Shown: positions 1 through 5,764 of the stretch, one piece after another
How positions within the stretch are numbered: the stretch's first letter is position 1
Layout: each line of letters opens with the position of its first letter
Source: Phycisphaerae bacterium
GTDB lineage: Bacteria > Planctomycetota > Phycisphaerae > Sedimentisphaerales > Anaerobacaceae
Reading direction: 5' to 3'
Assembly: GCA_030667885.1 (NCBI GenBank)
Contig: DAOUVA010000317.1
Location: 1 to 5,764, forward strand
Length of the DNA stretch: 5,764 nucleotides
Translations under genes and position numbers: made by a program
Notes under the pieces: model-generated
Database searches by the model: none
What the model saw: only the letters and a program-made list of their open reading frames with translations
Told to the model about the DNA's origin: nothing

Positions 1-97
1 CAATAACACCACGCGCTTTACAAAATGAATGGGAATGTTTGTAGATTGATGATAAATTTATTTTATTCAGACTAACGTGGTGAGGAGAGAATTGCTC
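1..97. other. AT-rich non-coding stretch downstream of the last gene
   Basis: No gene can be supported here on either strand. There is no GC-rich hairpin followed by a T-run after the radical SAM stop, so no intrinsic terminator is called. A 7-base inverted repeat (CACCACG at 7-13, CGTGGTG at 76-82) encloses 62 bases, and a short AT palindrome ATAAATTTAT lies at 52-61. Either could be chance. Confidence 0.5.
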
Positions 98-1030
98 TTA
101 ATTAACTTTGAAGAAGATTATTCCGTCTTTTTGCTTGGAGTGAATAAGATCCCGGTGCTGGAGGTCTCTGATATATTTCATTGCTTCGTTGCGGTCGATA
201 CCCAGGCCTGAGGATATGTCATCTAATGAGCAAGGCCTGCGTTTCAGTATTGATAATACGTTATCAGCCTTATTTTCAGAATATTTCACATGATGGAGCG
301 TAGAAAAGTCAGCAATAATTTCACATTGTGGGCCTAATTGAGCGGCTATAGTGTGGAGTGTTTCGATATCCAAACGCTTGAGATTGGGCTCTGCTGTCGG
401 ACGAACAGCTGTATTAAGCTGGACTTTGTCCGGCCGGATGCGATCTATGGCATTTCTGATTTTGGCAATTTGGTCGGATTTTGTATTGAGACTTTCGACA
501 AAAAACACTTCGAGCCATATTTGACCGGAAAATTCATCTCTGAATGAACTTAACCCGGAAACAAGGTTTTCAATATTAATATCACGGTGTGGGCGATTTA
601 CTTTCTGGAAGATTTCTGCATCACCGGCATCAAGTGACGGTATTACCACATCGGCCTTTGCGCAATCGACACGAACATCCTCTTTATAAAAAAGTGTGCC
701 GTTTGTTAAAATAGCCACGGGAATATCGGTAATTTTCTTTATACCTTCGATAAGTTTGCCGAGTTGTGAATTCAATGTTGGCTCGCCGGAACCTGCGATA
801 GTGATAAAATCACTTTTTAAACCTTTGGATAAAATCTCTTTTAATTCAGTTAAAATAGGCTCAATGGGACCAAAGTTACTTCGTTCTATGGTCAAATCGG
901 TGGATTTGCCGAGCTGGCAGTATATGCAATCGAGCGTACAGGCCTTGAACGGTACGATATCAACGCCGTAACTTAATCCCAATCTTCGTGAAGGCACCGG
1001 CCCATAGAAATATTTCTTCTCGCCAGCCAT
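98..1030 (-). CDS. Radical SAM protein with C-terminal winged-helix-like domain (COG0731-like), substrate unknown
   Basis: Protein of 310 residues expected to bind a [4Fe-4S] cluster and S-adenosylmethionine. The N-terminus FYGPVPSRRLGLSYGVD leads into the cluster motif C31-xxx-C35-xx-C38 (CTLDCIYCQLG). The SAM-binding GSGEPTL at 80-86 follows, then a typical strand VAILTNGTL at 105-113 and DVVIPSLDA at 127-135, as expected for a radical SAM barrel. This arrangement resembles the COG0731 group of Fe-S oxidoreductases, which includes relatives of the archaeal wybutosine enzyme. From about residue 256 to the end the sequence (VLSILKRRPCSLDDISSGLG, then EAMKYIRDLQHRDLIHSK and IIFFKVN) reads like a winged helix-turn-helix: three helices and a short beta wing. 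I infer a radical SAM core fused to a nucleic-acid- or protein-binding domain. The reaction is not known and I do not assign one. The start is 2 bases after the kdsA stop, with a weak GGA site. It is the last gene of the run. Confidence 0.88.
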   Translation of the reverse strand: MAGEKKYFYGPVPSRRLGLSYGVDIVPFKACTLDCIYCQLGKSTDLTIERSNFGPIEPILTELKEILSKGLKSDFITIAGSGEPTLNSQLGKLIEGIKKITDIPVAILTNGTLFYKEDVRVDCAKADVVIPSLDAGDAEIFQKVNRPHRDINIENLVSGLSSFRDEFSGQIWLEVFFVESLNTKSDQIAKIRNAIDRIRPDKVQLNTAVRPTAEPNLKRLDIETLHTIAAQLGPQCEIIADFSTLHHVKYSENKADNVLSILKRRPCSLDDISSGLGIDRNEAMKYIRDLQHRDLIHSKQKDGIIFFKVN

Positions 1031-1032
1031 TT

Positions 1033-1848
1033 TTATCCGCGTATTACCTCAAATATATTTTTGCATACTTTCAATAAATCTTCGAGCCAGTCTATCGGCA
1101 TGATACAGGCGGCATCTGATTTTGACTTTTCCGGTTCTGTATGGACTTCGATAAAAAGGCCGTTCGCGCCTGCTGCGATTGCCGCTTTGGCAAGTATCGG
1201 CGCCATTTCCCGTCGGCCCGCACTGGCATTACCAAGTCCGCCCGGCTGCTGTGTGCTATGGGTGGCATCAAAAATAACCGGGTAGCCGAGATTTTTCATT
1301 TGTTCAATAGCTGTCATATCGTTGACCAGCCGATTATAACCGAAAAATGTACCCCGCTCTGTGAGTAATATTTTTTCGTTGCCGCAGCTCCGAATCTTCT
1401 CAACTGCATTTTTCATCTCTTCGGGTGAGAGGAATTGCCCTTTCTTTATATTTACCGGTTTACCTGTTAGCGCACAGGCGCAAAGCAAATCAGTCTGCCT
1501 GCACAAAAAAGCTGGAATCTGGAGACAATCCACAACCTTACCTGCCACAGCGGCCTGAGAGGGATCGTGAACATCGGTCATAATGGGCAGGTTGGTCTTC
1601 TCTCGCACGGCTGCAAGAATGTCCAGCCCCTTTTCCATGCCGGGACCGCGAAAGCTGTGCAGGCTGGAGCGATTGGCTTTGTCAAAGCTTGCTTTGAAAA
1701 TTATTCCCACATCGGTCTTTGCACTAATATCGACAAGTCTGCTGGCAATATCAAAACAGCAGGTTTCACTTTCAATAACACAAGGCCCTGCCATTACGAA
1801 TAAGGGAGTATTCAAACCAATTTCAATCTTGCCGATTGTGAAGTCCAT
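1033..1848 (-). CDS. kdsA: 3-deoxy-8-phosphooctulonate synthase (KDO8P synthase), metal-dependent class
   Basis: Cytoplasmic enzyme that condenses phosphoenolpyruvate with arabinose 5-phosphate to make KDO-8-phosphate, the precursor of the Kdo sugar in the lipopolysaccharide inner core. The 271-residue length suits the family. Motifs: AGPCVIES at 20-27, FKASFDKANRSS at 51-62 (KANRSS marks KDO8P rather than DAH7P synthases), RGPG at 67-70, TDVHDPSQ at 91-98, QIPAFLCRQTDLL at 110-122, VNIKK at 132-136, RGTFFGY at 165-171, FDATHS at 193-198 and FIEVH at 232-236. The four ligands of the metal-dependent class are all present: C23, H197, E234 and D245. Their spacings (174, 37 and 11 residues) equal those of the Aquifex enzyme (C11, H185, E222, D233). 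The metal-independent E. coli enzyme has Asn in place of the Cys. The start is 4 bases after the lipid kinase stop, with an AGGA ribosome site overlapping that stop. Other Kdo genes are not in the window. Confidence 0.97.
   Translation of the reverse strand: MDFTIGKIEIGLNTPLFVMAGPCVIESETCCFDIASRLVDISAKTDVGIIFKASFDKANRSSLHSFRGPGMEKGLDILAAVREKTNLPIMTDVHDPSQAAVAGKVVDCLQIPAFLCRQTDLLCACALTGKPVNIKKGQFLSPEEMKNAVEKIRSCGNEKILLTERGTFFGYNRLVNDMTAIEQMKNLGYPVIFDATHSTQQPGGLGNASAGRREMAPILAKAAIAAGANGLFIEVHTEPEKSKSDAACIMPIDWLEDLLKVCKNIFEVIRG
1036..1038 (-). promoter_or_regulatory. Weak ribosome binding site of the radical SAM gene, within the last codon of kdsA
   Basis: The minus strand reads GGATAAAAATG: GGA is the last codon (Gly) of kdsA, TAA its stop, and the ATG of the radical SAM gene follows after two bases. 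The GGA lies 5 bases from the start. It is weak on its own, so reinitiation by ribosomes leaving kdsA is likely. Confidence 0.45.
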
Positions 1849-1852
1849 TATT

Positions 1853-2797
1853 TTATCCTATGGCTCTAATTATTCTTGTTCTTATTCCTGCGGGTTTTGC
1901 ATTTTCCGGTACAATACAATTGACCGCCTGAGATATTACCTCGATATGTACCGGTAAAGAAGGACCGGGGTCACCGTCAATTTCAGTCATTACAGAATTG
2001 GTATTGGAACTTACGATGATGCTCTTCCCCTGCCGATAAATAACATCGCTGGCTTTGGCATGTTGTTTCAAAACAGTCATTATTGAATGTTTGGCCAGAC
2101 GAACCTTGGATGCGCATTTATAAATACAAACATCCAGTAAGCCATCTCCGTAATCGGCATGACACAGTATCTGTATGCCTATAGCATATCTCGAAATGTT
2201 TCCGACAAAAACCAGGCTGGGGCCGTTGAAAATCTCTTCTCCGTCGAGTTCCACTTTCATAGGATTAAATTTGTAGTTCCAGAATGTTCGCCATATCGGC
2301 CAAAAGTAATCGAAGTGGTCTATATGTCCCTTTCGCTCCTCGCTGACTCGATTAACTACCTGGCCGTCAAATCCAAAGCCGGCTATGGTAGTAAAACATT
2401 TACCATTTGCACTTCCCATGTCCAGATGACGAATATATTCTGCTTCAAATGCCATTGTTATTGTTTTAAGCCTTTCGTCAAAACCCAGTTCATTTGCCAG
2501 CAGATTTTCAGTTCCTTGCGGGACTATCAGCAGCGGCTTGTTGCTGCCTTCAAGACCCTGAGCAACCTCTCTAACGGTTCCATCACCACCGACAGCGATA
2601 ACCATCGCACAGTCATAATCTATTGCTGAATTAGCAGATAATTGGCGGGCATTTTCCAGGGAAGTAGTCAGGCTAACTTTGACGTAAAAGCCTTTTTTAT
2701 GAAGGTATTGTTCAAAACGGCGTCCGAGCAAATTACTGCTCGTTGCGCCGGATTTGGGATTTACGATATAAGCAATATAGCCGTCTTCCGGTTTCAT
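1853..2797 (-). CDS. Diacylglycerol kinase family lipid kinase (DgkB/YegS/sphingosine-kinase type)
   Basis: Soluble, probably membrane-associating lipid kinase of 314 residues, a normal length for the family, with no transmembrane segment or signal peptide visible. It would phosphorylate diacylglycerol or another lipid hydroxyl using ATP. N-terminal catalytic domain: VNPKSG at 12-17, the nucleotide-binding GGDGT at 70-74 followed by VREVAQGL, and PQGTENLLANELG at 93-105 where many relatives have PxGTxNDF. C-terminal beta-sandwich domain: LDMG at 125-128, GFGFDGQVV at 140-148, HADYGDGLLD at 213-222 (D215 and D218 match the Mg-site pattern described for S. aureus DgkB), and EIDGDPG at 272-278. 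The last motif has Asp276 where DGE is common. The ATG at 2797 gives a standard N-terminus; no in-frame alternative start lies between it and the preceding gene. It lacks a close Shine-Dalgarno sequence: the nearest AAGG lies about 36 bases upstream, over the stop of the CYTH gene. The exact lipid substrate cannot be told from sequence; being upstream of kdsA is consistent with an envelope role. Confidence 0.93.
   Translation of the reverse strand: MKPEDGYIAYIVNPKSGATSSNLLGRRFEQYLHKKGFYVKVSLTTSLENARQLSANSAIDYDCAMVIAVGGDGTVREVAQGLEGSNKPLLIVPQGTENLLANELGFDERLKTITMAFEAEYIRHLDMGSANGKCFTTIAGFGFDGQVVNRVSEERKGHIDHFDYFWPIWRTFWNYKFNPMKVELDGEEIFNGPSLVFVGNISRYAIGIQILCHADYGDGLLDVCIYKCASKVRLAKHSIMTVLKQHAKASDVIYRQGKSIIVSSNTNSVMTEIDGDPGPSLPVHIEVISQAVNCIVPENAKPAGIRTRIIRAIG
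1856..1860 (-). promoter_or_regulatory. Ribosome binding site of kdsA, overlapping the end of the lipid kinase gene
   Basis: On the minus strand TAGGA sits 7 bases before the kdsA ATG. Its GGA is the final Gly codon of the upstream lipid kinase, followed at once by that gene's TAA. It supports the ATG at 1848 as the start and makes kdsA translation likely to be coupled to the kinase. Confidence 0.65.
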
Positions 2798-2835
2798 GAT
2801 TGTGGCTTTGGACTTTTCAACAAAACAGCTTTACC
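2798..2835 (-). other. 38-base gap between the CYTH and lipid kinase genes, with a distant AAGG
   Basis: This is the only noticeable spacer in the gene run. An AAGG (2834-2837, overlapping the CYTH stop) is the only clear ribosome-binding sequence, about 36 bases before the lipid kinase ATG and therefore too far for direct use. A ten-codon mini-frame starting TTG TTG (2823 down to 2794) ends in a TGA that overlaps the kinase ATG. I see no hairpin or promoter in the gap. Confidence 0.4.
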
Positions 2836-3372
2836 TTATTTGTCGGACTGTTGAAGCTGCTCCTTCAATAAGGAAGCGTAACTTTTTGGGATATGAGGCA
2901 GGTCAGTCAGCCCCAGACTATTTTGAACATTAGATATTATTTCTTCGTCGGGTCCTTCTATTTCTACAAAATCACCTAACAGCGGTAACTGGTCTAAAGC
3001 AATTTCGCAATTACAAAAAAGCCAAAGGCGACGTATTTTTTCAACAATCAAAACCTGTTCATATCCTAATGCCAGGATCAGTTTATGAATTGAATCTGCA
3101 TCGTTTATTTCAGATTCTATCTCCTGTCTTTTTTTAAGGTTGCTTTTTTCTTTGGCGCCTTTATAAGTCAAAAAGCAACTCTCGCGTTTTCCAACTATCT
3201 GCTTCCGTAAACGAAGGCATTGGTCGGTTTTAGTCAGTGTTGCATTTACATCGTCAAACATATAATCGGTCTGTAATTGCTCGCCTAAAAACTTTGCACC
3301 AAGTTCGCCAAGTTTATGTTCTACTTCAGACAGCGAATCGACCTTTAGTTTTGCTTCGATTTCGGTATACAT
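2836..3372 (-). CDS. CYTH-domain protein (CyaB / class IV adenylate cyclase-like or triphosphatase)
   Basis: Small cytoplasmic protein of 178 residues, the usual length for single-domain CYTH proteins. These form a beta tunnel that binds a triphosphate through basic residues and divalent metal through acidic ones. Visible signatures: the N-terminal ExExK motif (E4, E6, K8 in MYTEIEAKLKV), R54 and R56 in CLRLRK, K71 in LTYKG, R82/E84/E86 in KKRQEIESE, K112 and R114 in VEKIRR, D127 in IALDQ, E137 and E139 in LGDFVEIEG, and the C-terminal SYASLL. All main tunnel residues appear present, so it should be catalytically competent. Family members are often named class IV adenylate cyclase (CyaB), but many are inorganic triphosphatases or thiamine triphosphatases, and sequence alone does not separate these here. 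The ATG immediately follows the leuS TAG with no good Shine-Dalgarno sequence, so translation probably depends on ribosomes finishing leuS. It is the first possible start because the preceding codon in frame is a stop. Confidence 0.9.
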   Translation of the reverse strand: MYTEIEAKLKVDSLSEVEHKLGELGAKFLGEQLQTDYMFDDVNATLTKTDQCLRLRKQIVGKRESCFLTYKGAKEKSNLKKRQEIESEINDADSIHKLILALGYEQVLIVEKIRRLWLFCNCEIALDQLPLLGDFVEIEGPDEEIISNVQNSLGLTDLPHIPKSYASLLKEQLQQSDK

Positions 3373-5764
3373 CTAAATAACTATATTTACCAGTCGCGAT
3401 TTAATAACGATAATTTTCTTGGGGCTTTTGCCGGCCAAAGCAGCGACCACTTTTTCGCTGGCCAGTGCCTTTTGCTTTATTTGCTCTTCGTCCGCCTCGG
3501 CGCCGACAACAATTCTGTCCTTTATTTTGCCGTTGACCTGTACAGCTAATTCAATTTCCTTTTCTTTGATAAGGTTCTTGTCATATTCGGGCCATGGCTC
3601 ATAAGTCAGACTGTCCGAATGGCCCAATATTTCCCAGAGTTCTTCGGCAATGTGAGGCGCAAATGGAGCGAGAATCATTACGAATTTCTCAACAACTGTT
3701 TTTGGTCTGACGTTTTGTTTGCTGAGGTGATTGATAAAAATCATCATTGCGCTTATTGCGGTATTAAAACCAAAAGTATCAATGTCATAGCCGACTTTTT
3801 TAATTGTCTGATTCAACAGTCTAAGTGTTGCCTCATCGGCCTGGGTTTTTTGTATCTGCCCGGTAAGATTGCCTGTCTCTTCATCAACAATTGTTCGCCA
3901 TGTCTTCTGTAAAAACCTGTATACGCCTTCGACTCCATGCATGCTCCAGGGCTTCATTGCTTCCAAAGGCCCCATGAACATTTCATACAGTCGCAAAGAA
4001 TCGGCGCCATAGTCTGCAATAACCTTATCCGGATTGACTACATTACCGCGGGATTTGCTCATCTTCTGGCCGTCCTCACCTAAAATCATTCCCTGATTGA
4101 TGAGCTTTTTGAATGGCTCTTTCGTGCTGACATAACCCAGGTCATAAAGGAGTTTGTGCCAGAATCGCGAATACAAAAGGTGCAGGACGGCATGTTCGGC
4201 CCCTCCGATATACAAATCGACTCCTGTGTCGCTCATCCAGTATTTTTCCTTTTCCGGGTTCCATCCTTCCAGATTATTATCCGGGTCAAGATACCTGAGA
4301 TAGTACCAGCAACTGCCTGCCCATTGCGGCATTGTGTTTGTTTCACGCCTGGCTTTTGTGCCGTCTGGTAGTGTTATATTCACCCAGTTTTCAACACTTG
4401 CCAGCGGTGGTTCACCTGTACCTGTGGGTTTATAATCCTTGACCACGGGCAGTTCCAGGGGAAGTTCTTCTTCCGAAAGTCCTACGATGCTCCCGTTCTC
4501 TGTATGTAATATTGGAAACGGCTCACCCCAGTAACGCTGCCTGCTGAAGAGCCAGTCACGCAGCTTATAATTAACAGCTTTATTACCCTGGCCTTTCTTT
4601 GCGAGCCAGTCCGTGATTTGCTCCTTGAATTCCGTCGTACTCAGGCCATCGAATTGGCCGCTGTTAATCGCCCTGCCGTCGCCGGCGAAGCACAAATTTC
4701 CTTGCCTGACCAGTTCAGCTTGTTCACTGTCCTCCGGCTCAACAACCGGGACAATCGGCAGTTCGAACTTTGTAGCGAATTCAAAGTCACGCTCATCATG
4801 AGCGGGGACAGCCATAATTGCGCCCGTTCCATAGCTTATCAGAACATAATCACTAATCCAGATGGGAATCTTTTTGCCGTTAACAGGATTTATTGCATAA
4901 GCGCCGGTAAAAACTCCGGTTTTCTCTTTTGCCAAATCAGTACGATCAAGGTCACTTTTCCGGGCCGCCTGCTCACGATATTCTTTAACTTCTTCTTTAT
5001 GGTCATCGGTTGTAATAATATCCACCGCTTCAAGCTCTGGGGCGAACACCATATAAGTAGCACCAAAAAGCGTATCCGGTCGCGTCGTAAATACCCAGAT
5101 GTCCCGTTCGCAATTGTCTATTTCGAATTTTACTTCGGCGCCAATGCTTTTGCCTATCCAGTCCTTTTGCAGTTTTTTAATAGAATCCGGCCAGTCAACT
5201 TCGGCTAAATCTTCGAGCAGTCTTTCGGTGTATTTTGTTATTCGCAGCATCCATTGCCGCATCGGCCTTCTGATTACCGGATGATCGCCGCGTTCGCTAA
5301 GCCCGCCTATAACTTCCTCATTGGCTAAAACCGTCCCGAGCTCAGGGCACCAGTTGACCGCAACCTCTGCCTCATACGCCAGACGATGCTCTGCTATGTA
5401 TTTTTGTTTCTCTTGTTCACTCAATCCTTCCGGAATATGCAGCTCTTCGATTGGTTTCGCTTTTTGTTCGGTCTCGTCGAAATAACTGTTAAAGAATTTC
5501 AGGAAAATCCACTGTGTCCACTTGTAGTAATTCGGATCGGTAGTGTTCACTTCTCTGTCCCAGTCATAGCTGAAACCGAGGGATTTGATTTGCTTGCGGA
5601 TATTATCTATGTTCTTTTGTGTCGTTTCTTTAGGAGCAGTTCCTGTTTTAATGGCATATTGTTCTGCAGGCAGCCCGAAAGCATCCCAGCCCATGGGATG
5701 CAGAACGTTGAAGCCTTTCATTCGTTTATAACGGGCAACTATGTCGCTTGCAGTATAGCCCTCA
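3373..5764 (-). CDS. leuS: Leucyl-tRNA synthetase, 5'-partial (start lies beyond the right edge)
   Basis: Class I aminoacyl-tRNA synthetase that charges tRNA-Leu with leucine in the cytoplasm and hydrolyses mischarged products. The reading frame stays open to the window edge. Codons 5722-5763 read EGYTASDIVARYKR, matching the family just after its HIGH signature, so the Met at 5721 is internal and the true start, with the HIGH motif, is off the window. Counting from that internal Met (782 residues to the stop): MGWDAFGLPAEQ at 10-21; CP1 editing domain with TTRPDTLFGATYMV at 212-225 (T217 equivalent to the E. coli specificity Thr252) and GTGAIMAVPAHDERD at 298-312 (D312 equivalent to the editing Asp345); RQRYWGEP at 394-401; KMSKS at 553-557; anticodon-binding region with LAPFAPHIAEELW at 684-696; VNGKIKDR at 729-736; and the usual C-terminal end RLVNIVI. 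The gene looks intact and functional. It ends in TAG, directly followed by the next gene's ATG in the same frame. The family's usual zinc-ligand cysteines in the first insertion are mostly absent. Confidence 0.98.
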   Translation of the reverse strand, partial: EGYTASDIVARYKRMKGFNVLHPMGWDAFGLPAEQYAIKTGTAPKETTQKNIDNIRKQIKSLGFSYDWDREVNTTDPNYYKWTQWIFLKFFNSYFDETEQKAKPIEELHIPEGLSEQEKQKYIAEHRLAYEAEVAVNWCPELGTVLANEEVIGGLSERGDHPVIRRPMRQWMLRITKYTERLLEDLAEVDWPDSIKKLQKDWIGKSIGAEVKFEIDNCERDIWVFTTRPDTLFGATYMVFAPELEAVDIITTDDHKEEVKEYREQAARKSDLDRTDLAKEKTGVFTGAYAINPVNGKKIPIWISDYVLISYGTGAIMAVPAHDERDFEFATKFELPIVPVVEPEDSEQAELVRQGNLCFAGDGRAINSGQFDGLSTTEFKEQITDWLAKKGQGNKAVNYKLRDWLFSRQRYWGEPFPILHTENGSIVGLSEEELPLELPVVKDYKPTGTGEPPLASVENWVNITLPDGTKARRETNTMPQWAGSCWYYLRYLDPDNNLEGWNPEKEKYWMSDTGVDLYIGGAEHAVLHLLYSRFWHKLLYDLGYVSTKEPFKKLINQGMILGEDGQKMSKSRGNVVNPDKVIADYGADSLRLYEMFMGPLEAMKPWSMHGVEGVYRFLQKTWRTIVDEETGNLTGQIQKTQADEATLRLLNQTIKKVGYDIDTFGFNTAISAMMIFINHLSKQNVRPKTVVEKFVMILAPFAPHIAEELWEILGHSDSLTYEPWPEYDKNLIKEKEIELAVQVNGKIKDRIVVGAEADEEQIKQKALASEKVVAALAGKSPKKIIVIKSRLVNIVI

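Noticed and set aside
1..97. Intrinsic terminator after the radical SAM gene
   Set aside because: No GC-rich stem with a following T-run was found on the minus strand; the AT palindrome at 52-61 is too weak.
338..547. Short plus-strand frame inside the radical SAM gene
   Set aside because: It is fully contained in a conserved gene on the other strand, with no independent support.
1583..1957. 124-codon plus-strand frame spanning the kinase-kdsA junction
   Set aside because: It overlaps two well-supported genes on the opposite strand and has low-complexity, unconvincing protein content.
2159..2629. 156-codon open frame on the plus strand opposite the lipid kinase
   Set aside because: It is antisense to the GGDGT-containing kinase domain and has no family-like motif or clear ribosome site.
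4618..5208. 196-codon open frame on the plus strand inside leuS
   Set aside because: It lies fully antisense to a clearly conserved LeuRS coding region and its translation shows no recognisable domain, so it is a shadow frame.
3373..5721. Taking the Met at 5721 as the true start of leuS
   Set aside because: The frame continues upstream to the window edge with conserved LeuRS residues (EGYTASDIVARYKR), so the Met is internal and the gene is cut by the window.

Overview
This window holds five genes, all on the minus strand, packed end to end from the right edge to about position 98. In order of transcription they are: leuS (leucyl-tRNA synthetase, whose 5' end lies beyond the right edge), a CYTH-fold triphosphate-binding protein, a diacylglycerol/sphingosine-kinase-type lipid kinase, kdsA (3-deoxy-8-phosphooctulonate synthase) and a radical SAM protein of unknown substrate with a winged-helix-like C-terminus. 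The gaps between genes are 0, 38, 4 and 2 bases, so the five are probably one transcript. No promoter for it is visible here; it would lie right of the window.

The host is a bacterium with a Gram-negative-type envelope, because kdsA makes the Kdo precursor of lipopolysaccharide. Base composition is moderate. The LeuRS sequence style (for example MGWDAFGLPAEQYAIKTG and a zinc-ligand-poor insertion) and the gene mix would suit a Planctomycetota/Phycisphaerae-like lineage. That is a low-confidence impression, not a demonstrated placement.

The genes do not form an obvious single pathway. leuS serves translation. kdsA and the lipid kinase both plausibly serve the envelope (Kdo supply and lipid phosphorylation). 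The CYTH protein probably acts on a triphosphate or nucleotide. The radical SAM protein is the least understood member. At the two junctions around kdsA, the final Gly-stop (GGA TAA) of one gene also supplies the ribosome-binding purines of the next. The leuS stop (TAG) directly abuts the next ATG in the same frame. Both layouts suggest translational coupling.

The left 97 bases lie downstream of the last gene and contain no recognisable gene or convincing terminator. I saw no mobile element, CRISPR array, RNA gene or phage gene. I did not find an evident new biological system; the points most worth a second look are the orphan radical SAM/winged-helix protein, the in-frame TAG-ATG junction and the conserved-looking gene string itself.
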